Shown one piece after another: positions 45,760-54,248 of a stretch of 64,000 bases of DNA. The notes under the pieces are model-generated. The model searched no databases. It was not told the DNA's origin and saw only the letters and a list, made by a program, of their open reading frames with translations. The DNA lies in the NCBI RefSeq assembly GCF_000718135.1, contig NZ_JOEM01000002.1, positions 289,816-353,815 of the forward strand. The letters run 5' to 3'. Origin of the DNA: Streptomyces cyaneofuscatus (lineage in GTDB: Bacteria > Actinomycetota > Actinomycetes > Streptomycetales > Streptomycetaceae). The first letter of the stretch is position 1. Each line of letters begins with the position of its first letter. The position numbers were made by a program, and so were the translations under genes.

Positions 45760-47436
45760 TCACCAGGCGAAGACCCTCCCCAGCGCCTCCTTCAACTGCC
45801 CGACCGTGGGCGGCCGGAGGCAGGCGCCGAGGTAGCCGTCCGGACGCACGACGAACGCCGCGCCCTCCTCCACCCTGTACTGCCGCGCGAACTCGCCCCG
45901 GCTGTCGTGGTGATGAGGAACCCCCGTAGCCTCGTCCGGCGGCGCGTCGGCCGGCATGATCCGGCACGTCTCCATCCGGCCTCCGGTCAACTCCCGTGCC
46001 GCTGCCGCGAGATCGCCGGGCGTGTCACCGGCCGGGTGGTGCCCGTACACCAGCAGGACGTGGCCGCGCCCGCGCAGCAGGTCGAACAGGCGCACCGGAT
46101 ACGCGGCGATGTCCCCGGTGAGGCCCCCGCAGTCCGGGGCCCGGTCGCCGGGCCGGAGTACGGCCTCGTCCCCCGGGGGCAGCGGCGACACGATCGGGCT
46201 CTCCCGGTAGCCGACCAGCAGTTGGGCCTCGCGGAGCAACAGCGTCTCCAGGTCCGTCGGATCGGCCTGCACACCCTCGGCGGCATGGCGCACCGTCCGG
46301 CCCACCACCTCCTCGCCCACCGGGTGCCGCTCGGCGTCGTAACTCGGCAGCAGGCCCGGGTCCGCCGCGCCCTCGACGGCCAGGGCCAGCTTCCACGCCA
46401 GGTTGCAGGCGTCCTGGACCCCGGTGTTCATGCCCTGGGCCCCGGTCGGCGGATGGATGTGCGCCGCGTCCCCGGCGACGAACACCCGGCCCTCCCCGTA
46501 CCGGTCCACCAGCCGGTGGCTGATCCGGAACACCGAGGACCAGCGCAGCGCGGACGCGGTGACCGGCTCCGGCGCCAGCCGGTCCAGGACCTTCTGGATG
46601 TCGGCGAGGGCGGGAGTCGTACCGCCTTCGAGGCCGTGCGCGACGCCGTCCCCGGAGGCCGGGCGGTCCGCCGACAGCTCCGGTGGCACCAGCATCGACA
46701 TCCGGTAGCGGCCCTCGCCCGGCAGTGGGATGCAGACCAGCAGGTCATCGATGGTGCCGTCCTCGGCGCGGTGCATGGACCGCACCCCGTACCCGGGCGG
46801 CAGCCCCCACCCCACCTCCACATCGGCCAGCATGTACTCCTCGGGGAAAGCACCGCCCTCGAAGGTGAGCCCGAGCGCCTTGCGGACCACGCTGTGCGCC
46901 CCGTCGCACCCCACCAGGAACCGGGACCGGACCTCCTCCTCTTCCTCCTCGCCGCCGGACGACGACCTCAGCCGGCTGGTCACCCCCACGGGGTCCTGGG
47001 CGAACGCCACCAGCTCCGTCGAGCGCTCGATCCGGGTGCCGAACCGCCCGAGGAACTCCTCCAGGACGCGTTCGGTCTCGTACTGCGGCAGCGCGGCGAA
47101 GCCGTACGGCACCTCGGGCGGGAGGGCGAGCTCGATCCGGCCCTGCTCGGCCCCGTTCACGTACGTCAGCTGTCCGCGCATCGGGACCGCCGCGTCCAGT
47201 ACGTCCCGCACCAGGCCCATCCGGTCGAAGAGCTCCAGGGTGCGCGGCTGAATCCCCACCGCCTTGGCGTACGGCAGCCGGGCGGGCAGGCGGTCCACGA
47301 TCCGGCAGGAGACGCCCGAGCGCCGCAGCTCGGCGGCGAGCGTCAGCCCGACCGGGCCGGCGCCCGCGATGAGTACGTCGGTCGATGCGCCGCGTGCCGT
47401 CGATGCGCTGCGTCCCGTCGATGCGCTGCGTGCCAT
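45760..47436 (-). CDS. FAD-dependent aromatic monooxygenase (PHBH-fold, PheA/TfdB type)
   Basis: The protein has 558 residues. FAD site GAGPVGLTLAAELRRSG lies at about 25-41, the DG motif in FLVGCDGAHSVVRKALG and the GD motif in VFVAGDAAHIHPPTGAQGMNTG. A C-terminal thioredoxin-like domain runs from about 430 to 558 (PVRLFDLLRGRGHVLLVYG, FVVRPDGYLGACLRPP). The three-domain form is typical of polyketide and phenolic hydroxylases. The first 20 residues (ARSASTGRSASTARGAST) come from an 18-bp tandem repeat and look non-native. The substrate is unknown. Confidence 0.9.
   Translation of the reverse strand: MARSASTGRSASTARGASTDVLIAGAGPVGLTLAAELRRSGVSCRIVDRLPARLPYAKAVGIQPRTLELFDRMGLVRDVLDAAVPMRGQLTYVNGAEQGRIELALPPEVPYGFAALPQYETERVLEEFLGRFGTRIERSTELVAFAQDPVGVTSRLRSSSGGEEEEEEVRSRFLVGCDGAHSVVRKALGLTFEGGAFPEEYMLADVEVGWGLPPGYGVRSMHRAEDGTIDDLLVCIPLPGEGRYRMSMLVPPELSADRPASGDGVAHGLEGGTTPALADIQKVLDRLAPEPVTASALRWSSVFRISHRLVDRYGEGRVFVAGDAAHIHPPTGAQGMNTGVQDACNLAWKLALAVEGAADPGLLPSYDAERHPVGEEVVGRTVRHAAEGVQADPTDLETLLLREAQLLVGYRESPIVSPLPPGDEAVLRPGDRAPDCGGLTGDIAAYPVRLFDLLRGRGHVLLVYGHHPAGDTPGDLAAAARELTGGRMETCRIMPADAPPDEATGVPHHHDSRGEFARQYRVEEGAAFVVRPDGYLGACLRPPTVGQLKEALGRVFAW
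47381..47434. repeat. 18-bp tandem repeat, three copies, at the 5' end of the monooxygenase gene
   Basis: GTCGATGCGCCGCGTGCC (47381-47398), GTCGATGCGCTGCGTCCC (47399-47416) and GTCGATGCGCTGCGTGCC (47417-47434) follow each other directly. They encode the ARSAST/GRSAST/ARGAST stretch on the minus strand. An 18-bp unit keeps the frame, so copy number can change without inactivating the gene. Confidence 0.8.
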
Positions 47437-47515
47437 CGGGGCCTCCCGCCGTGGGCCCCCCTGCGTACGGTCCCCTCCATCGTCCTGCCGCCGGCCGACC
47501 TCGGCACCCGGAGGG

Positions 47516-48385
47516 TCAGGCGGGCGGAGGCGGCGGGGTCATCGCCCACCGGATGGTCCGGGTCAGGGCCTTCCCGGCAGGGCGTACGCAGACCTCCTCG
47601 ACCCCCGGCACCCGGGGCAGCCCCAGCGGCTCCCGGGCCCACGGCGGGAGCGCGGCCACGGCGTTGGCGGCGAGTACGGCGTACGGGGGACGGGCCGCCC
47701 AGGGCAGCGGCGGGTGCAGAAGGATGAAGCGGGCCGCGTCCAGAGCCTCCTGGGTGGCGCGCAGCTCCGGACGGTAGGCGGCGATCCGCTCGGCCAGCTC
47801 CGCCCGGTCGTGCGGCGGGTCGGGGACCCCGAGCGCGTGCGCCACCGTCGCCATGTCGTGGATGTACCCGTCGCACCCGGCACCGTCCAACGGCCTTGCC
47901 CCGTACCGCTGGTGGGCGCGGAGGAAGCTGTCCACCTCGGCGATGTGCACCCAGCACAGCAGGTGCGGGTCGGCCGCGTGGTACGGCTCCCCGGAGGGCG
48001 CGGTCCCGCGTACCCGCTCGTGCACGGACCGTACGCGGTCGACCGCCTCCTGGGCGTGATCGGCCGTGCCGAACGTGGTGACCGCCAGGAACGTGCTGGT
48101 CCGCTGGAGCCGCCCCCATGGATCGCCCTTGAACCCGGAGTGGCCCGCGACGGCGGCCATGGCGAGGGGGTGCAGCGACTGGAGGAGCAGGGCGCGCAGC
48201 CCGCCGATGAACATGGACGCGTCCCCGTGCACCCGGCGCACCGGCCGGTCCGGGCCGAACCAGCGGGGGCCGGGGGTGTTGTGGATACGGGCCCGGTTCT
48301 CCGGGCCGGAAGGCCCCGCGACCCGGGAGAACAGGGCCCGGCCGAGCCGTTCCCGTACCCCGGAGTCTGGCTGCGCTCTGTCCAT
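47516..48385 (-). CDS. MpaB-family (DUF2236) oxygenase
   Basis: The protein has 289 residues. DUF2236 features are DASMFIGGLRALLLQSLHPLAMAAVAGHSGF with the candidate haem/latex-clearing-type His, WGRLQRTSTFLAVTTFGT, DPHLLCWVHIAEVDSFLRAHQRYG, a second conserved His region and the RFILLHPPLPWAARPPYAVL tail. Members resemble rubber oxygenase Lcp and the mycophenolic-acid MpaB oxygenase and are haem-linked oxidases. The substrate is unknown. The gene is 79 bp upstream of the FAD monooxygenase on the same strand, so both may belong to one oxidative pathway. Confidence 0.85.
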   Translation of the reverse strand: MDRAQPDSGVRERLGRALFSRVAGPSGPENRARIHNTPGPRWFGPDRPVRRVHGDASMFIGGLRALLLQSLHPLAMAAVAGHSGFKGDPWGRLQRTSTFLAVTTFGTADHAQEAVDRVRSVHERVRGTAPSGEPYHAADPHLLCWVHIAEVDSFLRAHQRYGARPLDGAGCDGYIHDMATVAHALGVPDPPHDRAELAERIAAYRPELRATQEALDAARFILLHPPLPWAARPPYAVLAANAVAALPPWAREPLGLPRVPGVEEVCVRPAGKALTRTIRWAMTPPPPPA

Positions 48386-48418
48386 GCCTCCCAGTATGCG
48401 GGGCCCGTGGAGGAGGCC

Positions 48419-49483
48419 CTACGGCACCCGGGCCGTCCACTCCTCCGTCGCGAACTTCGTCCGTACGAGCTCCTCGGCGCGCGCCAGTTCCGCCGCCGTC
48501 ACGCTGCCGTCCGTGAGGCCGTGGCGCTTGCGGAACGACTCGATCATGTGCTCGATCACGACCTGGCGCGGCAGCCCGGTCTGCCGGCGCAGCGGGTCGA
48601 CGCGCTTCTTCGCCGACCGGGTGCCCTTGTCCGACATCTTCTCCTTGCCGATGCGGAGCACCTCCAGCATCTTGTCGGCGTCGATGTCGTACGCCATCGT
48701 CACGTGGTGCAGCACGGCCCCCGGCCCGCCGTCCGGCCCGACCACCCGCTTCTGCGCCGCGCCCGCGATCTTGCCGACCTCGGTGGCGATGTCGTTGAGC
48801 GGCTGGTACCAGGCCTTGATGCCCATGTCCGCCAGGGCTTCGAGGACCCAGTCGTCCAGATAGGCGTAGCTGTCGGCGAAGGAGAGCCCGGAGACCAGCG
48901 CCTGCGGGACGGCCAGCGAGTACGTGATGGTCGAGCTGGGCTCCGCGAACATCGCGCCCCCGCCGGAGATCCGGCGCACGACGTTCACGCCGTGCCGCTC
49001 CACGCCCGCCGGGTCCACCTCGTTGCGCAGCGACTGGAAGCTGCCGATGATCACGGCGGGGGAGTCCCACTCCCAGACCCGCAGCGTCGGCGGCCGCACC
49101 CCCGCCGCGACCTCGGCGGTGATGACCTCGTCCAGCGCCATGTGCAGGGCGGGCGACTGCGGCGCGTCATGGATCAGCTGCCAGTCGTAGTCGCTCCACT
49201 CCGCGGCCTGCGCCAGCGCCCGGCGTACGGCGATGGCGACGCCCTCCCCGCTCAGTCCGAGCATCACCGTGGAGTCGGGCAGCGCCGCCTCGATCCGGGC
49301 CGCGAGACCCGCCGTGTCCGTGTTGGCCGGGGCGCCCTCCAGCGCCGCGTCGATCGCGAGGATCGCCTCGTCGGGTTCGAGGAAGAAGTCCCCGGCCACG
49401 CGGACGTTCCGCAGCGCCCCGCCGTCCACATCCAGGTCCACCACGACCAGCTTGCCGCCGGGAACCTTGTACTCACCGTGCAC
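48419..49483 (-). CDS. lplA: lipoate-protein ligase A, with N-terminal accessory domain
   Basis: The protein has 354 residues from the GTG at 49481-49483 with GGAGG 7 bases upstream. Residues about 1-75 (HGEYKVPGGKLVVVDLDVDGGALRNVRVAGDFFLEPDEA) are the lipoate-ligase accessory domain. Residues about 95-330 form the BPL/LplA/LipB catalytic domain: PALHMALDEVI, PAVIIGSFQS, RRISGGGAMF and the adenylate-binding Lys in GKIAGAAQKR. The accessory domain precedes the catalytic one, reversed relative to E. coli LplA. It attaches lipoate to 2-oxo-acid dehydrogenases or GcvH. The prpC remnant lies directly upstream. Confidence 0.9.
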   Translation of the reverse strand: MHGEYKVPGGKLVVVDLDVDGGALRNVRVAGDFFLEPDEAILAIDAALEGAPANTDTAGLAARIEAALPDSTVMLGLSGEGVAIAVRRALAQAAEWSDYDWQLIHDAPQSPALHMALDEVITAEVAAGVRPPTLRVWEWDSPAVIIGSFQSLRNEVDPAGVERHGVNVVRRISGGGAMFAEPSSTITYSLAVPQALVSGLSFADSYAYLDDWVLEALADMGIKAWYQPLNDIATEVGKIAGAAQKRVVGPDGGPGAVLHHVTMAYDIDADKMLEVLRIGKEKMSDKGTRSAKKRVDPLRRQTGLPRQVVIEHMIESFRKRHGLTDGSVTAAELARAEELVRTKFATEEWTARVP

Positions 49484-49567
49484 AGCGCCGCCTCCAGCTC
49501 CAGTTGCCTCGGCCCGGCTCGGTGATGAGCCGGACACATCCGGCTATAACGCGCGCGGGGGCGTCGA

Positions 49568-49837
49568 TCATCCCCCGCTCTGTGGAGGCACTGCTCGCTG
49601 GTCGGGCCCGTTGTAGACGCCGAGCGGGCGGATCAGCGCGTTGTATTCCAGCTGCTCGCTGATGTGCGCGGTCCATCCGGTGATCCGGCTCATCACGAAG
49701 ATCGGGGTGAAGGCCGCGATGTCGAACCCCATCAGGTGGTAGGCGGGCCCGGCCGGGTAGTCCAGGTTCGGGTGGATGCCCTTGCGGCTGATCATGGCGT
49801 GGCGGAGCGCGGCGTGCAGGGTCGCCAGCCGGGTCAC
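49568..49837 (-). pseudogene. prpC: 3' fragment of a 2-methylcitrate/citrate synthase gene
   Basis: About the last 90 codons of a citrate-synthase-family protein are intact: RKGIHPNLDYPAGPAYHLMG, FTPIFVMSRITGWTAHISEQ and NALIRPLGVYNGP, ending in a normal stop. This is PrpC-like, including the conserved SRITGWTAH segment. Upstream of about 49837 homology stops abruptly and the opposite-strand remnant of a regulator gene begins within some 30 bases. The N-terminal three quarters, with active-site His residues, is missing, so it cannot be functional. Confidence 0.85.
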
Positions 49838-49861
49838 GTCCGGGTCGCCCGCGCGCGCCCC

Positions 49862-50302
49862 GCCAGCGACTTCCACTTCTCCCGGCTCGGCGGCACCTGC
49901 CCGCTCTGGACGGTGTACGAGGCGTTCTCCGCGCCCGGCCGCATCCTCACCCAGGTCGCCGAAATGCCCGACGGCAAAAGGTACTTCTGGGTGACCCGGG
50001 CCGTGACGCGCGGCGGATTCGGGCACCGCGCGCCCCGGGCCGACTTCGCCGTCGCCCTCGGCTGCGAACTGCGCCACGCCCACCGGCTGGTGTACGCCGA
50101 GGGCCTGGCCCTGGACGACCCCCGGTCGGTCACCCCCATCGGGCTCGGCTGCCGGATCTGCGAACGGCAGGACTGCGCCCAGCGGGCCCGGCCCCCGGCC
50201 GGGGGCCGGCTGGCCGTCGACCCCGACCGGCGCACCCATGTGCCGTACCCGGTGGTCGCCGACGGCCGGTCCGCACCGCCTCCTGGGCTCAGCGGTGGGT
50301 GA
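49862..50302 (+). pseudogene. 3' fragment of a RamB/ScfR-type XRE regulator gene (DUF2083 domain)
   Basis: The open frame starting near DFHFSRLGGTCPLWTVYEAF (codon 49868) carries about 144 residues of the C-terminal ligand domain of short-chain fatty-acyl regulators: TQVAEMPDGKRYFWVTRAVTR, LGCELRHAHRLVYAEGL, PIGLGCRICERQDCAQRA with its Cys cluster, and a terminal VPYPVVADG. The DNA-binding HTH and the first two thirds are absent. It reaches a stop 14 bases inside the end of the convergent echA gene. It is non-functional as a regulator. Confidence 0.82.
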
Positions 50303-51098
50303 ACTCCGCCGGTCGCTTCTCGGTGAACGCCTTCATGCCCTCCTTCTGGTCGGCTGTCGCGAACACCGCGTGGAACAGGCGGCGTTCGAAGCGGACGCCC
50401 TCGGCGAGCGTGGTCTCGAAGGCCCGGTTCACCGCCTCCTTCGCCATCATCGCGACGGGTGCCGACATGCCGGAGACCGTGTCCGCGACGGCGAGCGCCT
50501 CGGTCAGCAGATCCGCGTCCGGGACGATCCTGGACACCAGACCGGCCCGCTCCGCCTCCTCCGCGTCCATGTTCCGGCCGGTGAGACAGAGGTCCATCGC
50601 CTTGGCCTTGCCGACCGCGCGGGTCAGCCGTTGGGAGCCGCCGATGCCGGGGATCACCCCGAGCCGGATCTCCGGCTGCCCGAAGACCGCCGTCTCCGAG
50701 GCGATCACCAGGTCGCACAACATGGCCAACTCGCAGCCGCCGCCCAGGGCGTAGCCCCGTACGGCGGCGATCGTCGGGGTCCGGAGCTGGCCGAGCCGGT
50801 CCCAGGCGGAGAACCAGTCGCTGAGGTACATGTCCATGTAGCTCTGCGGCTGCATCTCCTTGATGTCCGCCCCCGCCGCGAACGCCTTGTTCCCACTGCC
50901 GGTGATGACGATGCAGCCGACGTCCGGGTCCCGGTCCAGAGCCTCGGTGGCCTCGACCGTCTCGCGCATGACGTCCAGGCTGAGCGCGTTGAGCGCCTTG
51001 GGCCGGTTCAGGGTGAGCAGGGCGGTACGGCCCCGGCGCTCGACCAGGATGGTCCCGTACGGGCCCGGGGTGGACGCGCTCTCGCTGTTCTCGCTCAC
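50289..51098 (-). CDS. echA: enoyl-CoA hydratase
   Basis: The protein has 269 residues of crotonase fold: [15 protein letters not shown], oxyanion-hole [33 protein letters not shown], and the catalytic Glu region [18 protein letters not shown] with both Glu positions present (ELAM, PEIR). In this operon it would hydrate methacrylyl-CoA to 3-hydroxyisobutyryl-CoA in valine degradation. It is the last of five genes. Its start overlaps the mmsB stop by 4 bases. Confidence 0.92.
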   Translation of the reverse strand: MSENSESASTPGPYGTILVERRGRTALLTLNRPKALNALSLDVMRETVEATEALDRDPDVGCIVITGSGNKAFAAGADIKEMQPQSYMDMYLSDWFSAWDRLGQLRTPTIAAVRGYALGGGCELAMLCDLVIASETAVFGQPEIRLGVIPGIGGSQRLTRAVGKAKAMDLCLTGRNMDAEEAERAGLVSRIVPDADLLTEALAVADTVSGMSAPVAMMAKEAVNRAFETTLAEGVRFERRLFHAVFATADQKEGMKAFTEKRPAEFTHR

Positions 51099-52030
51099 GC
51101 GGTGGTGCCCTTCTCTGTATCGGTGGTGGCCGTCGAAGCGGCCCGGATGGCCCGGACGATCCCGGAGAAGTCCTGGTCCGCCCCGGCTCCTTCCGCGAAC
51201 CGGGCGTACAACTCGGCTGCCCGTAGACCCAGTTCGGCGTCGATGCCGCCCGTGCGCAGGGCGTTGGCGGCCAGCCCGAGGTCCTTGGCCATCAGCGGCG
51301 CGGCGAACCCGGGGCGGTAGTCACGGTTGGCCGGGCTGGTCGGGACCGGGCCGGGGACCGGGCAGTTGACGGTGAGCGCCCAGCACTGGCCGGAGGCCGC
51401 CGACGCCACGTCGTACAGCGCCTGGTCCGAGAGGCCCAGACTCTCCGCGAGGACGAACGCCTCGCTGACGGCGATCATGGAGACGCCGAGGATCATGTTG
51501 TTGCAGATCTTTGCCGCCTGCCCGGCGCCGGCGCCACCGCAGTGCACCGCCTTCTTGCCCATGACGGCCAGCAGCGGTTCGGCCGCCGCGAACGCGGCCT
51601 CCTCGCCCCCGGCCATGAAGGTGAGCGTCCCCGCCTCGGCCCCCACCACCCCGCCGGAGACCGGGGCGTCCAGCAAGCGGTGACCGGCCGCCGCCGCTGC
51701 CGCGTGGGCGGCGCGGGAGTCGGCCACGTCGATGGTCGAGCAGTAGACGAACAGGGTGCCGGGGCGAGCGGCTTCGAGCAGCCCCTCCTGCCCGTACAGC
51801 GAGAGGACATGGCGTCCGGCGGGCAGCATCGTGATCACCACATCGGCCACCGCGGCCGCGTCGGCGGCGGACTTCGCCCGCCCCACCCCCCTCTCCACGG
51901 CGGTGGCCAGAGACGTCTCCACCAGATCGTGGCCGAGCACCCGGTGCCCGGCCTTGACGAGGTTGGCGGCCATCGGGCCGCCCATGTGGCCGAGGCCGAT
52001 GAACGCGACGGTCATCGTGGTGGTGGTCAC
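51095..52030 (-). CDS. mmsB: 3-hydroxyisobutyrate dehydrogenase
   Basis: The protein has 311 residues. The Rossmann motif is [15 protein letters not shown], the substrate motif [17 protein letters not shown] and the catalytic Lys lies in [15 protein letters not shown]. The internal insert [21 protein letters not shown] is typical of HIBADH. It oxidises 3-hydroxyisobutyrate to methylmalonate semialdehyde with NAD. It is coupled by 4-base overlaps to the hydrolase gene before it and echA after it. Confidence 0.95.
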   Translation of the reverse strand: MTTTTMTVAFIGLGHMGGPMAANLVKAGHRVLGHDLVETSLATAVERGVGRAKSAADAAAVADVVITMLPAGRHVLSLYGQEGLLEAARPGTLFVYCSTIDVADSRAAHAAAAAAGHRLLDAPVSGGVVGAEAGTLTFMAGGEEAAFAAAEPLLAVMGKKAVHCGGAGAGQAAKICNNMILGVSMIAVSEAFVLAESLGLSDQALYDVASAASGQCWALTVNCPVPGPVPTSPANRDYRPGFAAPLMAKDLGLAANALRTGGIDAELGLRAAELYARFAEGAGADQDFSGIVRAIRAASTATTDTEKGTTA

Positions 52031-53097
52031 CAGGGCACCTCCTGCGGTGAGTCGTCTACGGCGAGGGAGAGTTCCTCGTCGCCGATCGGAGCGAAGTACC
52101 GGGCCACGTCCGCGTGCGTGACCTCCACGAGCGTGCCGGGCGACCAGTGAGGCGTCCGGTCCTTGTCGATCACCTGGGCCCGGATGCCCTCCACCAGGTC
52201 GGGGGAGGTCAGGGCCGCGTACGAGACGCGGTACTCCTGCTCCAGCACCCGTTCCAGCGGGCCGAGTTCGCGGGCCCGGCGCAGTGCGGCGAGGGTGACC
52301 TTCAGCGCGGTGGGGGACCGGCCGAGGATCGTGGCGGCCGCCTCACCGGCCGCCGGGACGTCCGATGCGAGCAGTCGCTCCACGATCTCCTCGACCGTGT
52401 CGGCCGCGTAACAGTGGTCGATCCAGGCCCGGTCGGCCTCCAGCACCCCCGGAGGCGCGTCCCGGACGTGGCGGTGCAGCGCCGCCGCCGGGGCCTCGGT
52501 CCGCAGCGCGGCCAGGAACGCGGGCAGCTCCTCCGCCGGTACGAAGTGGTCGGCCAGCCCGCACAGCAGCGCGTCCCGGGCCCCCACCACCGCACCCGTC
52601 AGGGCGAGATGGGTGCCCAGCTCACCGGGGGCCAGCGCCAGCAGATAGGTGCCGCCGACGTCCGGCACGAAGCCGATCCCCGTCTCCGGCATGGCCACCT
52701 TGGACCGCTCGGTGACGATCCGGACGCTGCCGTGCGCCGAGATCCCGACCCCGCCGCCCATCACGATGCCGTCCATGACCGCCACGTACGGCTTCGGGTA
52801 GCGGGCGATGTGGGCGTTGAGCCGGTACTCGTCGCGCCAGAAGGCGGCCGACGCCTTGCCGCCGACGCGGGCGTCCTCGTAGACGGACCGGATGTCGCCG
52901 CCCGCGCACAGGCCGCGCTCCCCGGCCCCCGTGATGACGACGGTGGCCACCTCCGGGTCGTGCTCCCACCGGTTCAGGGCCGCCGCGATCGTCTCCACCA
53001 TCGCGTGGGTGAGCGCGTTGAGCGCCCTGGGGCGGTTGAGGGTCAGCACTCCCGTACGACCTTCGGTGTGCACCCGTACGAGCTGCTCCTCGGTCAT
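52027..53097 (-). CDS. 3-hydroxyisobutyryl-CoA hydrolase
   Basis: The protein has 356 residues from the ATG at 53095-53097, which overlaps the acyl-CoA dehydrogenase stop. Crotonase fold with HIBCH features: LTLNRPRALNALTHAMV, GERGLCAGGDIRSVYED, MDGIVMGGGVGISAHG, MPETGIGFVPDVGGTYLL, and the long C-terminal part with FxxExxVSY-like QEYRVSYAAL. The conserved Glu and Asp (PETGIGFVPD) distinguish the hydrolase from hydratases. It releases 3-hydroxyisobutyrate from its CoA ester. Confidence 0.93.
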   Translation of the reverse strand: MTEEQLVRVHTEGRTGVLTLNRPRALNALTHAMVETIAAALNRWEHDPEVATVVITGAGERGLCAGGDIRSVYEDARVGGKASAAFWRDEYRLNAHIARYPKPYVAVMDGIVMGGGVGISAHGSVRIVTERSKVAMPETGIGFVPDVGGTYLLALAPGELGTHLALTGAVVGARDALLCGLADHFVPAEELPAFLAALRTEAPAAALHRHVRDAPPGVLEADRAWIDHCYAADTVEEIVERLLASDVPAAGEAAATILGRSPTALKVTLAALRRARELGPLERVLEQEYRVSYAALTSPDLVEGIRAQVIDKDRTPHWSPGTLVEVTHADVARYFAPIGDEELSLAVDDSPQEVPW

Positions 53098-54248
53098 CGC
53101 AGGGCTCCCGTCAGGCTCCGGGCCACAATGACACGCATGATCTCGTTGGTCCCTTCCAGGATCTGGTGGACCCGCAGGACCCGCACGATCTTCTCGATGC
53201 CGTACTCGGCCAGATAGCCGTAACCGCCGTGGAGTTGGAGCGCCCGGTCGGCGACGGAGTACCCGGTGTCGGTGGCGAAGCGCTTGGCCATCGCGCACAA
53301 CTCCGGTGCCCCGCCCACCTTCCGGTCCAGCGCCTCGGCGGCCTGCCGCACCAGTGCTCGGGCGGCGGCGAGTTCGGTCGCCATGTCGGCCAGCCGGAAC
53401 TGGAGCGCCTGCGCGTTCAGCAAGGGCCCGCCGAACGCCTCCCGGTCCGCGAGATGGGCCAGCGAGCGGTCCAGTGCGCTCTGCGCACCTCCCAGCGAGC
53501 AGGCGGCGATGCCGAGCCGGCCGCCGTTGAGGCCGTTCATCGCGATGCGGAAGCCCTCGCCCTCCGCTCCGAGCAGCCGGTCGGCCGGGATCCGTACGCC
53601 GTCGAGCATCACCTGCCGGGTGGGCTGCGCGTTCCAGCCCATCTTCTTCTCGTTGGCACCGAACGAGAGCCCCGCGTCGTTCCGTTCGACGAGGAACGCG
53701 GAGATCCCGCCGGGCCCGTCCGCGCCGGTTCGGGCCAGCACGATGTAGAGGTGCGTGGCGCCCGCCCCGGAGATGAACTGCTTGGTCCCGGTCAGCACGT
53801 AGTGGTCGCCGTCGCGGACCGCGCGGGTGCGCAGCGCGGCCGCGTCGGAGCCCGCGCCCGGTTCGGTCAGGCAGTAACTACCCAGCTGCTCCATGGTGCA
53901 GAGCTCCGGCAGATACCGGCCGCGCTGGGCCTCGGTGCCGTACTGGTCGACCATCCAGGCGACCATGTTGTGGATCGAGAGGTAGCCCGCCACCGACGGG
54001 CAGCCGGTGGCCAGGGCCTCGAAGACGAGGACCCCGTCGGAGCGGGACAGCTCGGAGCCGCCCAGGTCCTCCCGTACGTAAACACCTCCTAGGCCGAGCC
54101 CCGCGGCCTTCCGCAGGACGTCGACGGGGAAGTGCTTGTCCTGGTCCCAGGCCACGGCGTGCGGGGCCAGGTGTTCCTGGGCGAAGTCGAGTGTCGTCTC
54201 GACGACCGCGAGCTGGTCGTCGCTGAGCAGGGTGGTCACGGCAGTCAT
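53094..54248 (-). CDS. acyl-CoA dehydrogenase (isobutyryl-CoA dehydrogenase role)
   Basis: The protein has 384 residues. ACAD motifs are SYCLTEPGAGSDAAALRTRA, KQFISGAGATHLYIVLARTG, the FAD/ETF region DRALQLHGGYGYLAEYGIEK and the C-terminal VHQILEGTNEIMRVIVARSL with the catalytic Glu in EGTNE. The operon points to isobutyryl-CoA oxidation to methacrylyl-CoA in valine catabolism. It is second in the operon, overlapping mmsA by 4 bases. Confidence 0.93.
   Translation of the reverse strand: MTAVTTLLSDDQLAVVETTLDFAQEHLAPHAVAWDQDKHFPVDVLRKAAGLGLGGVYVREDLGGSELSRSDGVLVFEALATGCPSVAGYLSIHNMVAWMVDQYGTEAQRGRYLPELCTMEQLGSYCLTEPGAGSDAAALRTRAVRDGDHYVLTGTKQFISGAGATHLYIVLARTGADGPGGISAFLVERNDAGLSFGANEKKMGWNAQPTRQVMLDGVRIPADRLLGAEGEGFRIAMNGLNGGRLGIAACSLGGAQSALDRSLAHLADREAFGGPLLNAQALQFRLADMATELAAARALVRQAAEALDRKVGGAPELCAMAKRFATDTGYSVADRALQLHGGYGYLAEYGIEKIVRVLRVHQILEGTNEIMRVIVARSLTGALR

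Noticed and set aside
47381..47434. Three short repeats that could suggest a CRISPR-like array
   Set aside because: Copies are contiguous without spacers, only 18 bp, and lie within a coding sequence; there are no cas genes in the window.
49664..49861. N-terminal extension of the regulator fragment back to an ATG at 49664
   Set aside because: This part is antisense to the prpC remnant; regulator homology begins only at about 49868, so the ATG is not a native start.
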